NCBI GenBank assembly: GCA_045637525.1
Contig: JAZTZP010000080.1
Location: forward strand, 1 to 17,799
Direction of reading: 5' to 3'
Length of the DNA: 17,799 nt
From: JAZTZP01 sp045637525
GTDB lineage: Bacteria > Bacillota > Clostridia > UBA1381
This document shows, piece by piece, positions 1 to 7,485 of this stretch. The notes under the pieces are model-generated. The model worked only from the letters and a program-made list of their open reading frames with translations, was not told the DNA's origin and made no database searches. How positions within the stretch are numbered: position 1 is the stretch's first letter; each line of letters starts with the position of its first letter. The position numbers were made by a program, and so were the translations under genes.

Positions 1-70
1 CCTCAGCATAAGCAGTGATAGATAAAGTTATGATAAAAGCTACAAACAAAAATATTATCATTTTTTTCAT
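1..70 (-). CDS. Exported protein, N-terminal fragment (signal peptide only)
   Basis: This gene begins with ATG at 70-68 and runs off the left edge, so only about 23 codons are visible. They encode a Lys-Lys N-terminus, a hydrophobic stretch rich in Ile, Phe and Leu, and an Ala-Tyr-Ala motif followed by Glu. This is a typical signal peptide with a type I cleavage site, so the mature protein should be exported. A GGGGGAA ribosome binding site lies about 6 bases upstream of the ATG. The protein family cannot be told from this fragment. A TTGACA hexamer at 133-128 (minus) lies upstream, but no -10 element sits at a normal distance from it. Confidence 0.7.
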   Translation of the reverse strand, partial: MKKMIIFLFVAFIITLSITAYAE

Positions 71-151
71 TGTAATTCCCCCATTTTTCCGAGAAATTCC
101 GACAATCCCTCCGTTATATAGCAATACTGTCAACTTAAGAAATTTAAATTT

Positions 152-255
152 GAAATCGCTTGCGATTTCTACCAAAACCTGTCGCTATGCGACAGATTTC
201 ACCCACGCGAAGCGTGGATTTCACTCACACAAAATGTGTGAATTTCACATTTCAC
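152..255 (-). repeat. Palindrome array with GTGAAAT linkers
   Basis: Read on the minus strand from 255 down, the array starts with two direct copies of GTGAAAT (255-249, 248-242). It continues with hairpin TCACACA-TTT-TGTGTGA (241-225), GTGAAAT (224-218), hairpin CCACGC-TTC-GCGTGG (217-203), GTGAAAT (202-196), hairpin CTGTCGC-ATA-GCGACAG (195-179), a degenerate 9-nt linker (178-170) and hairpin GAAATCGC-AA-GCGATTTC (169-152). The four stems have unrelated sequences, and every one is perfectly paired. The linker is exact in four copies. The array begins inside the 3' end of the sialidase gene. It does not look like CRISPR (no long repeat) or a protein-coding gene. Its function is unknown. Confidence 0.85.
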
Positions 256-2002
256 ATCCGGTGTTGTTACTCTTTTCAATTGATTTAATATAAAATCCGT
301 CACTGTCGCCATCACAAGCACATTGCAGAATAAGATAAGATAATCCCACAGTGCATTCCGCTGTCATTTTAACTTTAAACAAAAACTCATCATTAATAAA
401 CACTGTTGCTGATTTTTTATCGGTATCAAAATCAATATCAACCTTTGCATACCCTTCGCCGGTATCAAATATATCAAGTTCAAACCAGAAAGGCGACTGA
501 TAAGCAGCATGAATATCACATACATTATACCAACGGTCTGTCAGAATAAATCTTGCCTGTTTTTCGGCAATTTTAATGTTCACTGTTACCCGACCACTTT
601 TCGACATCGGAAAATTCCAGCATATACCGCTTATATCATTAATTAACCGCTCATCTTTATGCTTTGAAACCAAAATCACTTCACCAAACCCGCCTTCCGG
701 ATCGGGAACGGGATAAGAGCTTTGCACCCTGTTCCAAGAACAATGACCGTTTCCGACTTCGTGATAATGAGAACACGAAACACTTTTCAGATAAGTATGT
801 GTTGTAACATCTTTCAAGCCGTTTAAAAAATTCTCCTTACGAGCAGTTTCATAAAGCCAGTCAATATCAAAAATTATAATTCTTCTTGATACAATGTTCT
901 GCCCGACCGAAACCATAACCTTATTAAACGGGAGCTCAAATGCCTGAAACTGATGAACACTTTTATCCGGTGAATGTTTTACGCCTCCGACATAACGAAA
1001 ATCGGCATTATTACGTATTGGATTAAGTAGTATTTCACGATAACCAACGAAAGTTTTGCCTCCATCATCACTTATCGCAACATGTGCTGCATCGCGATTT
1101 GTAAATGCATTTTCACCATCGCCTGCAACAACATACTCATAAGTTCCGGGAATTTTTCCTAAATTGGGCTGTGGAAGCGGTTTTGTGTTATTCCAGAAAT
1201 TTAAAATTCTGCCATCAGAAAGCTTTAATAAATACGCAGTAGTATTTGTTCCGTAAAAATCCGTCGGCTCCGGCACGCTCCATGAATCGCCACCATCAGT
1301 TGAATAACTTTTATAAAAACAGTCCATAGGGGTACGAATAATCATCAGCATGTTATTTTCAGAAATCTCTATAACGTTCGGTTCTGTTCCGCTTTCCTTG
1401 CACCATCTTAGCCCTTTATGCGGGAATACTGTTTCAAAACAGTTCGGATTTGGAATTTCACGTTTTGTCCAGGTAATTCCTAAGTCATCAGAATAGAAAA
1501 ATGCCGGATTACCTTTAAGCTGTGCCGTAAACCATATACGCTGAGTATACTGTGATTGCTTCGGAAGAAAGCTGTCTGCATAGTTTTCGTCGCTTACTTT
1601 TATAATTTCAGGATCATCATCATCAGGTCCGATTTGTGAACGAAAAACATAAAGCCCGCTTTCTATTCCATTGTAATTGTTGTATCGTTCGCATACAGTT
1701 ATATATATATCACCCTTTTCCATATAAGTACAAGAATTCATTTTACCATGAGAATATTTAATATTCCATGACAAACCACAATCTTCGGACGAAAGATATG
1801 CTGTCTGTCCGTTTTTAATGTCAAAATGTTTCTTAGCATAAAGCCTGCCATAAGAACGTATTTCACCGTTTGGCAAAACACATAAATCTCTTCTCGAATC
1901 AGACAACGGAGTTGCAACTACCGTTGGCTCATATATGTGTTTTAAAATGTCTTTCTGATCGTCTGTAAGCTTCGCTTTTAAACTTTCAATAAATTTAAAC
2001 AA
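245..2002 (-). CDS. Intracellular sialidase-fold (BNR/Asp-box) protein
   Basis: This 585-residue protein has four Asp-box motifs of the S-x-D-x-G-x-[ST]-[WF] type, at residues 72-79, 171-178, 234-241 and 311-318. They mark a six-bladed sialidase-type beta-propeller. The stretch at 205-225 (GTEPNVIEI...LMIIRT) resembles the Arg-bearing blade of sialidase-like glycosidases. Residues from about 455 to 575 are rich in beta strand and look like an added lectin-like sandwich domain. I see no signal peptide, transmembrane segment or FRIP motif, so it is probably cytoplasmic and need not act on sialic acid. The start codon is TTG: AAAGGA lies 9 bases upstream, and the nearby ATG at 2007 is out of frame and soon stops. 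It has its own promoter (2109-2137). Its last codons are made of array linker sequence. Confidence 0.75.
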   Translation of the reverse strand: MFKFIESLKAKLTDDQKDILKHIYEPTVVATPLSDSRRDLCVLPNGEIRSYGRLYAKKHFDIKNGQTAYLSSEDCGLSWNIKYSHGKMNSCTYMEKGDIYITVCERYNNYNGIESGLYVFRSQIGPDDDDPEIIKVSDENYADSFLPKQSQYTQRIWFTAQLKGNPAFFYSDDLGITWTKREIPNPNCFETVFPHKGLRWCKESGTEPNVIEISENNMLMIIRTPMDCFYKSYSTDGGDSWSVPEPTDFYGTNTTAYLLKLSDGRILNFWNNTKPLPQPNLGKIPGTYEYVVAGDGENAFTNRDAAHVAISDDGGKTFVGYREILLNPIRNNADFRYVGGVKHSPDKSVHQFQAFELPFNKVMVSVGQNIVSRRIIIFDIDWLYETARKENFLNGLKDVTTHTYLKSVSCSHYHEVGNGHCSWNRVQSSYPVPDPEGGFGEVILVSKHKDERLINDISGICWNFPMSKSGRVTVNIKIAEKQARFILTDRWYNVCDIHAAYQSPFWFELDIFDTGEGYAKVDIDFDTDKKSATVFINDEFLFKVKMTAECTVGLSYLILQCACDGDSDGFYIKSIEKSNNTGCEM

Positions 2003-2108
2003 ACCATCTCATCCTTTCAACAATTTTATTTTTACAGATAATTCTTTCAGCCTCATTTCAATTCATATCTTAAGGCAATTCAATGTGTTCAAGTTACACT
2101 TTTAACAC

Positions 2109-2137
2109 ATTATATCATAACAGAAATAAAAAGTCAA
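2109..2137 (-). promoter_or_regulatory. Sigma-A promoter of the sialidase-like gene
   Basis: The minus strand carries TTGACT (2137-2132), a 17-base spacer and a perfect TATAAT (2114-2109). Transcription should start near 2102, giving a leader of about 100 bases before the TTG start at 2002. The promoter lies just downstream of the terminator of the azlCD operon, so the sialidase-like gene is probably a separate transcription unit. Confidence 0.85.
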
Positions 2138-2171
2138 TAAGCAAAAAAACAAAATATCGGCTGATTTTTTG

Positions 2172-2209
2172 TAAAAACAAAGCACCGGCATTACTTAACT
2201 GCCGGCACT
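2172..2209 (-). terminator. Intrinsic terminator of the murI-azlD operon
   Basis: On the minus-strand RNA the arms AGUGCCGGCA (2209-2200) and UGCCGGUGCU (2190-2181) pair over 10 bp, including two G-U pairs. The loop is 9 nt and a TTGTTTTT tract follows. The G-U pairs favour the minus strand as the one that is terminated. It lies about 125 bases beyond the azlD stop. Confidence 0.8.
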
Positions 2210-2334
2210 TCATTTTTTTCTTATTATTTTTACCAGTCATACTCATCAGTACCGAAGTCACTTTCCCATTTTGACGGCGTTTTGTTACTTCAAAAAAAGT
2301 ACCGGACTCTCCCCAAACAACTACAGACTAAGCT

Positions 2335-2643
2335 TTAAATAAAGTATAAAATGCCCTCAGCCACAAGCACAGCTATACACGACGCCGCCGCAACAGTAAT
2401 AAGACTTTTCTTCATAAGTCCGAGAATAACAGCCGCAAGAAATCCTGCCGTCGCCGTCACGGGCGAATCCGTAGCAGAAAAAATTGCCGGAATAGTCATT
2501 GCTGTAAGACACGTGTAAGGCACATAATACAAAAAGGACAGTATAAATCTGTTCTTTATTTTTTTCCTGAAAAGAGTGAGCGGAAGCATTCTGATAAGAT
2601 ATGTTACAACCGCCATTATAAGGATATATACATAAATATTCAT
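2335..2643 (-). CDS. azlD: AzlD family branched-chain amino acid export subunit
   Basis: This is a 102-residue, very hydrophobic protein with about four membrane segments, the size and profile of AzlD. In characterised systems AzlD is the small partner of AzlC, and the two together export branched-chain amino acids and analogues. Its ATG at 2643 follows the azlC TAA stop with no gap. The GAGGAG ribosome binding site lies inside the last azlC codons, so the two are probably translationally coupled. The N-terminal MNIYVYILIMAVVTYLIR stretch, with its Arg near the end of the first helix, is typical of the family. The identification rests mainly on size, topology and the azlC neighbour. Confidence 0.85.
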   Translation of the reverse strand: MNIYVYILIMAVVTYLIRMLPLTLFRKKIKNRFILSFLYYVPYTCLTAMTIPAIFSATDSPVTATAGFLAAVILGLMKKSLITVAAASCIAVLVAEGILYFI

Positions 2644-3360
2644 TTAGTTCATCTCCTCCTCACACACCGGAAAAATCAGTGCCGCAAGGCATGATGCTGT
2701 CACTGTGCAAATTACTATTGCAAATCCCGAAGAAATTCCCGACAACACCGGTATATATGTAAGTGCAAGACTTAGCAAAACCGACATTATAACAGCAAAC
2801 CGAACACTCTTTTTATCAGCAAACGACGGCATTACAATAGATATAAGCATACTGTAAAGTGCAATTCCGAGCGCATTACACAAAAACGCCGGCAATATCT
2901 CCCCTGCGACAGCTCCGAAAAGCGTACCGCCGGTCCAGCCGATAAACGGAGCAAGCGACAATCCTTCCATATATGCAAAAGTAACCTTTTCCTTTCGTCC
3001 GCTCGCCACCGCAAAAATTTCATCAGTGTTTGTAAATGCCATAATACTGCGCTTTACCCCTCCGACCTCCGGAGCTATTTTCTGACTGAGCGAAAAACTC
3101 ATAAGCGCATAACGCATATTTATTACAAGCTGGGTAAGCGCCATTTCTGCCGCACCACCCATTGACGTTATAATTGTAAGACCGGCAAACTGCCCTGCGC
3201 TCGTTACGTTTGTCATACTGATAAGAAGTGCCTGAAACACACTAAGTCCCCCGGCTACGGCAAGTATGCCGAAGCTGAAGGACACCGCAAAATATCCGAC
3301 TCCGATAGCGATACCGCCTCGGAGTCCTTCTTTAAAATCTTTCTTAAAATTACTGTTCAT
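2644..3360 (-). CDS. azlC: AzlC family branched-chain amino acid exporter, large subunit
   Basis: This 238-residue polytopic membrane protein has typical AzlC features: the N-terminal GLRGGIAIGVGYFAVSFSFG stretch with a first helix near residues 15-40, the TSAGQFAGL motif near 53-61, and INMRYALMSFSLS near 80-92. With AzlD it forms the AzlCD exporter, which in Bacillus subtilis is linked to resistance to the leucine analogue azaleucine. Its ATG lies 3 bases after the TGA stop of the protease gene, separated only by an extra TAA. The ribosome binding site is weak (GGAAAG), which suggests translational coupling. No AsnC/Lrp-type regulator lies next to it, unlike the azl locus of B. subtilis. 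The solute is inferred from the family. Confidence 0.9.
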   Translation of the reverse strand: MNSNFKKDFKEGLRGGIAIGVGYFAVSFSFGILAVAGGLSVFQALLISMTNVTSAGQFAGLTIITSMGGAAEMALTQLVINMRYALMSFSLSQKIAPEVGGVKRSIMAFTNTDEIFAVASGRKEKVTFAYMEGLSLAPFIGWTGGTLFGAVAGEILPAFLCNALGIALYSMLISIVMPSFADKKSVRFAVIMSVLLSLALTYIPVLSGISSGFAIVICTVTASCLAALIFPVCEEEMN

Positions 3361-3363
3361 TTA

Positions 3364-4791
3364 TCATTCACTTTCCACTGTTCCGCCCAAAGCCTCAAAA
3401 GCCGCATCAAACTGCTTATCATGAAGCACCTGAAGCTTTGCAAATTTATTTTCAATCTTCACCTGTGTTGAAATATCAAGTACGCCATACGGGTACAGCT
3501 CATTCTCCTCCTGAAATCTTGCTACGATACTTTTCATTTCTTCATCATAGTTATCATTTGTTGTGTCACCGGTGAAATACCTGAGAAGATATAATCGTTC
3601 CTTTGCCGCCTTCACGCCTTCTCCGCTCATACCTTCGTCCCATTTTGTTTTATAGTCAAACTGAGTGTATTCCTTTGTATTTATAGGTACAGTTTTATTA
3701 AATACATATTCGTCAGGCTCTATACCCTTTTCATTTATCTCGTTTCCGCCACGTGTTATGTACTTTCCTGTGGTAATCTTTATTACAGAGCCGTTAAGAA
3801 GTGAATACGGCTGCTGAATTACACCTTTACCGAATGTCTTATCTCCATATAAAACCGAACCGCCCGACTCCTGCAAAGCGCTTGCAAGTATCTCAGCCGC
3901 ACTCGCAGTATTTTCGTTTACCAAGGTAACTATCTCAAATTCCTTTTCCTTAAGGTCTGATAAATAAGAAAACGCACCTTCTCTTCCACGGTAAACAACA
4001 TCAATTATCTTACCCTCAGGAACAATCATCTTCGCAATTTCAACAGCGCTTGTAACAAAACCTCCGCCGTTGTTTCTTAAATCAAGTATAAATTTCTTTA
4101 CACCGTCACCGCGCATCTGGGCAATCTTGTCCGCAAACTCCGTATGAGTGTTAGAGCCCATATCGCTTATCTGAATATAACCTATATCATCTGTAAGCTT
4201 TTCATAAAATACAGTATCGCCTCTTACTTCAGCTCTTGTAATTTTTGCGGTATATTCTATATTATCTCTTATAAATGTCACTTCAACAGACGTACCGAGC
4301 TCACCCATTATTTTCTCACGAACATAAGAAAGCCCTTTTCCTTTCACATCCTCACCGTTCACCTTTGTTATTTTATCACCTACATAAACGCCTGCCGCTT
4401 CCGACGGTGAATTATCGGTAAAGCCCATTATTTCAACATAGTCACCAATTTCTTTAATAACGACGCCTATTCCGTAAAATGCGTTATTTATATCGTTATT
4501 AAGCGCATTATATTCATCAGCAGTAAGATATTCGCTATACGGATCAAGCCCTGTAAGCATCTTTTTAAGAGCCTTAACCATAGTCTCCTCATCATCACGC
4601 AAAAGGCCGGAAATTGCAAGCTTTACAGCATCCTCCTTTGTCACGCTCTCATCTATATACAGTTCAGAAACATACTCCGCTATCTGTTCGAGTATATGAT
4701 ATTCCTCACTTAACTCATCTATTGCATATACCGGCAAAGAGCTAAGTGTGCATACAGCGCATATGGCAGCTATTATCCTTTTAAGTTTCAT
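3364..4791 (-). CDS. S41 family C-terminal processing protease with PDZ and peptidoglycan-binding domains
   Basis: This 475-residue exported protease begins with a signal peptide (about 1-23, ending VYA). A helical region (about 28-100) and a PDZ domain (about 105-185, including the GIGVVI stretch) follow. The S41 core carries Ser297 in NENTASAAEI, Lys322 in TFGKG and Gln326. The Ser-Lys spacing of 25 and Lys-Gln spacing of 4 match the catalytic triad of CtpB, so the enzyme should be active. Residues about 383-450 form a PG_binding_1-type domain, placing it at the cell wall. Related proteases cut exported regulators, including the sporulation signalling factors that CtpB handles. Its start overlaps the upstream DUF1934 gene by 11 bases. 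The real substrate is unknown. Confidence 0.92.
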   Translation of the reverse strand: MKLKRIIAAICAVCTLSSLPVYAIDELSEEYHILEQIAEYVSELYIDESVTKEDAVKLAISGLLRDDEETMVKALKKMLTGLDPYSEYLTADEYNALNNDINNAFYGIGVVIKEIGDYVEIMGFTDNSPSEAAGVYVGDKITKVNGEDVKGKGLSYVREKIMGELGTSVEVTFIRDNIEYTAKITRAEVRGDTVFYEKLTDDIGYIQISDMGSNTHTEFADKIAQMRGDGVKKFILDLRNNGGGFVTSAVEIAKMIVPEGKIIDVVYRGREGAFSYLSDLKEKEFEIVTLVNENTASAAEILASALQESGGSVLYGDKTFGKGVIQQPYSLLNGSVIKITTGKYITRGGNEINEKGIEPDEYVFNKTVPINTKEYTQFDYKTKWDEGMSGEGVKAAKERLYLLRYFTGDTTNDNYDEEMKSIVARFQEENELYPYGVLDISTQVKIENKFAKLQVLHDKQFDAAFEALGGTVESE

Positions 4792-5221
4792 TTAAATCAC
4801 CTTTTTCAATTTTTATATTCATTGTGCTTTTTATATCGGATTCGCCGTAATTAAGCATATATTCAAGAGAAATATTTATATTATTTTCATCATTAACCAC
4901 TTTTACAGCGTTAGTTTTAACGCTCATGTCTATGTCCCCGTAAGGCATACAATACCTGAAATTACAGGTATAACCCTCACTGAACAAAATATTTGAATGA
5001 TACGTGCCTTTCCTTACAATATTCACACCATCATCAGATATTTTAATCTTGGATTTCACATCATTTGCCAAAGTGTCTTCCGATTCATCATAAAAAACAA
5101 AAATTTCTCCGGATTTTTCAAAAATCGTGCAATCCTCTGTTTGTGTAATCTTATTTGTACCGTCCAAACCGGAACTGATACTTTCTATATATATCTTTCC
5201 TTTAATATTTTTCGATATCAA
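4781..5221 (-). CDS. DUF1934 (YwiB-like) beta-barrel protein
   Basis: This 146-residue soluble protein fits the DUF1934/YwiB family. It has an N-terminal strand KGKIYIESI (8-16), an E-x-G-like middle with FVFYDESED (41-49), and the marker YCMPYGDIDMSVKTNAV (90-106), which matches the Y-x-x-P-Y-G pattern followed by V-x-T. The last part is a strand rich in hydroxyl and charged residues. The family has a calycin-like barrel and no settled function. The start appears to be TTG at 5221, because no ATG occurs in frame before the conserved core. It overlaps the end of murI by 20 bases and the protease gene by 11, so the three are strongly coupled. The family call is from remembered motifs. Confidence 0.75.
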   Translation of the reverse strand: MISKNIKGKIYIESISSGLDGTNKITQTEDCTIFEKSGEIFVFYDESEDTLANDVKSKIKISDDGVNIVRKGTYHSNILFSEGYTCNFRYCMPYGDIDMSVKTNAVKVVNDENNINISLEYMLNYGESDIKSTMNIKIEKGDLNET

Positions 5222-6005
5222 TCTTATTCACCTGTCCGATTATTTCCTGTTCTAAAAACACACCGCCAAGCTCCTCAAAACCCTCGATATTATCGCTTAC
5301 ATAAAAACGGTATTTCTCTTTCTCGGATACTTCTGAAGCTTCACAGCATAACCCTTTCTGCTTTATATATTCCGCTACTTCAACTCCGGGCTCTATCAGA
5401 GTAACCTCATTTCCCATAAACTCCCCGATAATCCTTTTCATGAGCGGATAGTGAGTACATCCTAAAATAAGAGTATCAACGCCCTTCTCTTTAACAGGTG
5501 CAAGATACTCAGCTGCAATAATCCTTGCAGCTTCAGATTCAGCATGACCGTTCTCTACGAGAGGTACAAACAACGGACAAGCATTGCTAACAGTTATAAT
5601 TTCAGGATCACTACTATGTATCAGCTTTTCATAAGCTCCGCTTTTTATCGTCCCCGGCGTACCTATAATTCCTATTTTCTTATTCCTTGTAACCTCAACA
5701 GCCTTATTTACAGCCGCCTCTAAAACTCCTACTATCGGTATGTCCGTTTCTTCAATCACCGGCAAAGCAACCGAGCTTGCAGTTCCGCACGCTACAACAA
5801 TAGCACGCACATTAAGGCTTTTCAAAAATCTTATATCGCCCTTTACGTATTTTATAATTGTATCGATTCCGCGTGTACCATAAGGCACTCTTCCTGTATC
5901 TCCAAAATATATTATAGGCTGCTCAGGCATCAGCTTCATTATTTCCTTTACAGCCGTAAGACCTCCGAGACCGGAATCAAAAACACCTATATAATCATTA
6001 CTCAT
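5202..6005 (-). CDS. murI: Glutamate racemase
   Basis: This cofactor-independent racemase converts L-glutamate to D-glutamate for peptidoglycan. The N-terminal IGVFDSGLGG motif supplies Asp10 and Ser11. The two catalytic cysteines are Cys73 in VACGTAS and Cys183 in LGCTHYPL, with His185 beside the second. The first site reads CGTAS, where many family members have CNTAS; I take this as a variant, since both cysteines are kept. The 267-residue length is normal. A TTG directly precedes the ATG at 6005; I prefer ATG, with AGGAG 9 bases upstream. It leads an overlapping operon with the DUF1934 gene and the cell-wall protease, and a plausible promoter lies at 6048-6076. Confidence 0.95.
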   Translation of the reverse strand: MSNDYIGVFDSGLGGLTAVKEIMKLMPEQPIIYFGDTGRVPYGTRGIDTIIKYVKGDIRFLKSLNVRAIVVACGTASSVALPVIEETDIPIVGVLEAAVNKAVEVTRNKKIGIIGTPGTIKSGAYEKLIHSSDPEIITVSNACPLFVPLVENGHAESEAARIIAAEYLAPVKEKGVDTLILGCTHYPLMKRIIGEFMGNEVTLIEPGVEVAEYIKQKGLCCEASEVSEKEKYRFYVSDNIEGFEELGGVFLEQEIIGQVNKIDIEKY

Positions 6006-6047
6006 CAAAACACTCTCCTAATACGAATGCAATACACATACATATAT

Positions 6048-6076
6048 ATATTACTACTTTTTATCCGCAAATTCAA
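6048..6076 (-). promoter_or_regulatory. Possible sigma-A promoter of the murI operon
   Basis: The minus strand shows TTGAAT (6076-6071), a 17-base spacer and TAATAT (6053-6048), about 45 bases upstream of the murI ATG. The -10 element matches the consensus at only 4 of 6 positions and the region is AT-rich, so chance is possible. No clear intrinsic terminator separates rluD from murI, so readthrough is also possible. Confidence 0.4.
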
Positions 6077-6111
6077 GATTTAATTGAATAAATTCATAAA
6101 AAATTCATTTA

Positions 6112-7029
6112 TCAAACATAATCCGTTCTTAACATATCCAGAATTTTACCGAAATATTCGGGCAAATCAGAATCAAAAGTCATAAGCTCCCCGGAAACCG
6201 GATGAACAAACCCCAAAGTTTTTGCATGAAGGAGCTGACCGTTTGTTTTTATCTTCTCATTTCTTATACCGTATACCCTGTCACCGACAATACTGTGATT
6301 TACCGATGCCATATGCACCCTTATCTGATGAGTCCTTCCGGTTTCGAGTACGCACTCAATCAGAGTATAATTACCAAAACGTTCCAACACCTTCACATGA
6401 GTGACCGCCTCACGTCCACCCTGCACTATCGCCATCCGCTTTCTGTCAAGAGGATGACGTGCTATCGGTTTATTCACCGTAAAGCTGTCTTCTTTTATAT
6501 TTCCGTTTACAAGTGCAATATAGCGTCTTAGCGCCTTTCTTTCTTTTAGCTGTGCCGCAATTTCCAAATGCGCATCGTTTGTTTTTGCAACAACCAAAAG
6601 ACCGCTTGTATCTTTATCAATTCTGTGTACAATTCCGGGACGTACCACACCGTTTATCGCCGAAAGCTTCCCTTTTGAATGAAACAACAGAGCATTAACT
6701 AAAGTCCCGCTTGCATTTCCTGCCGCCGGATGAACTACCATCCCCTGCTCTTTGTTAACAACTATTACGCTTTCATCCTCAAAAACAATATTTATCGGAA
6801 TGTCCTCCGGCTCCGCATCAAGCTCTATCGGCTCAGGCACAGCAATATTTAAAACATCACCTGTATGCACCTTATCCTTCTTCCATATCGGCACACCGTC
6901 TCTTATAACGACTCCGTCATTGCAGAGCTTTTGCGCAAACGAACGTGATATATCGGAATTTTCACTTATAAACTTATCCGCGCGCTCATTATTATATTCC
7001 TCACTTACAGTTAAAATATATTCGTTCAT
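6112..7029 (-). CDS. rluD: RluA/RluD family ribosomal pseudouridine synthase
   Basis: This 305-residue protein has an N-terminal S4 RNA-binding domain (about 14-60) and then a pseudouridine synthase domain. The catalytic motif GIVHRIDKDTSGLLVVAK gives Asp138 as the expected nucleophile. The later ETGRTHQIRVHM segment is the conserved RluA-family substrate loop. Enzymes of this type convert uridines in 23S rRNA to pseudouridine. The layout matches RluD and B. subtilis YlyB, but the exact target uridine cannot be read from sequence. Its ATG overlaps the lspA TGA (ATGA), and GGGAG lies inside the last lspA codons. The lspA-rluD pairing is a common Firmicute arrangement. Confidence 0.92.
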   Translation of the reverse strand: MNEYILTVSEEYNNERADKFISENSDISRSFAQKLCNDGVVIRDGVPIWKKDKVHTGDVLNIAVPEPIELDAEPEDIPINIVFEDESVIVVNKEQGMVVHPAAGNASGTLVNALLFHSKGKLSAINGVVRPGIVHRIDKDTSGLLVVAKTNDAHLEIAAQLKERKALRRYIALVNGNIKEDSFTVNKPIARHPLDRKRMAIVQGGREAVTHVKVLERFGNYTLIECVLETGRTHQIRVHMASVNHSIVGDRVYGIRNEKIKTNGQLLHAKTLGFVHPVSGELMTFDSDLPEYFGKILDMLRTDYV

Positions 7030-7481
7030 GTCTTCTCCCTGTTGTCAAAAAAAATCACATAAATCATCAAAAGTACCGCACCGGCAGTTATCGCTATATC
7101 CGCCACATTAAATACCGGAAACTCTATAAAATCAGTCTTTATAAAGTCAATCACATACCCGTAAAAAACACGGTCAATTGCATTTCCGAGAGCTCCTGCA
7201 AAAATAAGAGTTCCCGACAAACACAAAAGCTTATTCCGGGGCTTTTTCACAACGTAATAAACTACTGCAAATATACAGAAAAGAAGTGAAATAATACTTA
7301 AAAGCCATGTTTTATCCTTAAGTATACTAAATGCCGCGCCTGTATTTTCAACATAAACCATGCTAAGAATTCCGGGTATAACCTCAACATCCCGGCCATT
7401 AAAATTCGAACTTGCAAAAATCTTTGTAAGCCTGTCTGCAAGTGTAATTAATATGGTAATAATTATCCATAAAAAAGTCAT
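7026..7481 (-). CDS. lspA: Signal peptidase II (prolipoprotein signal peptidase)
   Basis: This 151-residue membrane aspartic protease cuts lipoprotein signal peptides after lipidation. It has four membrane segments, the VENTGAAFS motif (44-52), GNAIDR with Asp103, and FPVFNVADIAI with Asp128; the two Asp residues are the expected catalytic pair. A longer frame begins at 7511, but the ATG at 7481 has AAGGAG 7 bases upstream and gives the normal N-terminus, so I use that start. The ribosome binding site lies in the last aroB codons, and the gap to the aroB stop is 4 bases. Its stop overlaps the rluD start. Confidence 0.95.
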   Translation of the reverse strand: MTFLWIIITILITLADRLTKIFASSNFNGRDVEVIPGILSMVYVENTGAAFSILKDKTWLLSIISLLFCIFAVVYYVVKKPRNKLLCLSGTLIFAGALGNAIDRVFYGYVIDFIKTDFIEFPVFNVADIAITAGAVLLMIYVIFFDNREKT

Positions 7482-7485
7482 GTAA

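Larger units (their letters stand above)
2003..2334. other. 332-base intergenic region between azlD and the sialidase-like gene
   Basis: Going leftward from azlD, this stretch holds an unassigned piece of about 100 bases, the terminator at 2172-2209, the promoter at 2109-2137 and the leader with the AAAGGA ribosome binding site. The unassigned piece contains a short open stretch (about 2286-2230, minus) that reads like the acidic, aromatic end of a protein. I see no complete gene here on either strand. Confidence 0.7.

Noticed and set aside
105..133. Promoter for the left-edge gene based on TTGACA at 133-128 (minus)
   Set aside because: The hexamer 17 bases on is AGGGAT, and the nearest TATATA is only 7 bases away, so no proper -35/-10 pair exists.
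152..255. CRISPR array
   Set aside because: The constant unit is only 7 nt, the variable parts are palindromes instead of unique spacers, and no cas genes are present.
15..293. Plus-strand open frame of 92 codons across the left array
   Set aside because: It runs through the hairpins and linkers and antisense to the sialidase end, has no ribosome binding site, and its residues follow the palindromes.
2003..2102. Riboswitch or leader peptide in the sialidase-like gene leader
   Set aside because: The only small frame (about 15 codons) lacks a ribosome binding site and no conserved riboswitch core or strong paired structure is visible.
5202..6005. Inactive glutamate racemase because CNTAS reads CGTAS
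   Set aside because: Both catalytic cysteines and the DSGLGG motif are intact; the Asn-to-Gly change looks like a tolerated variant.
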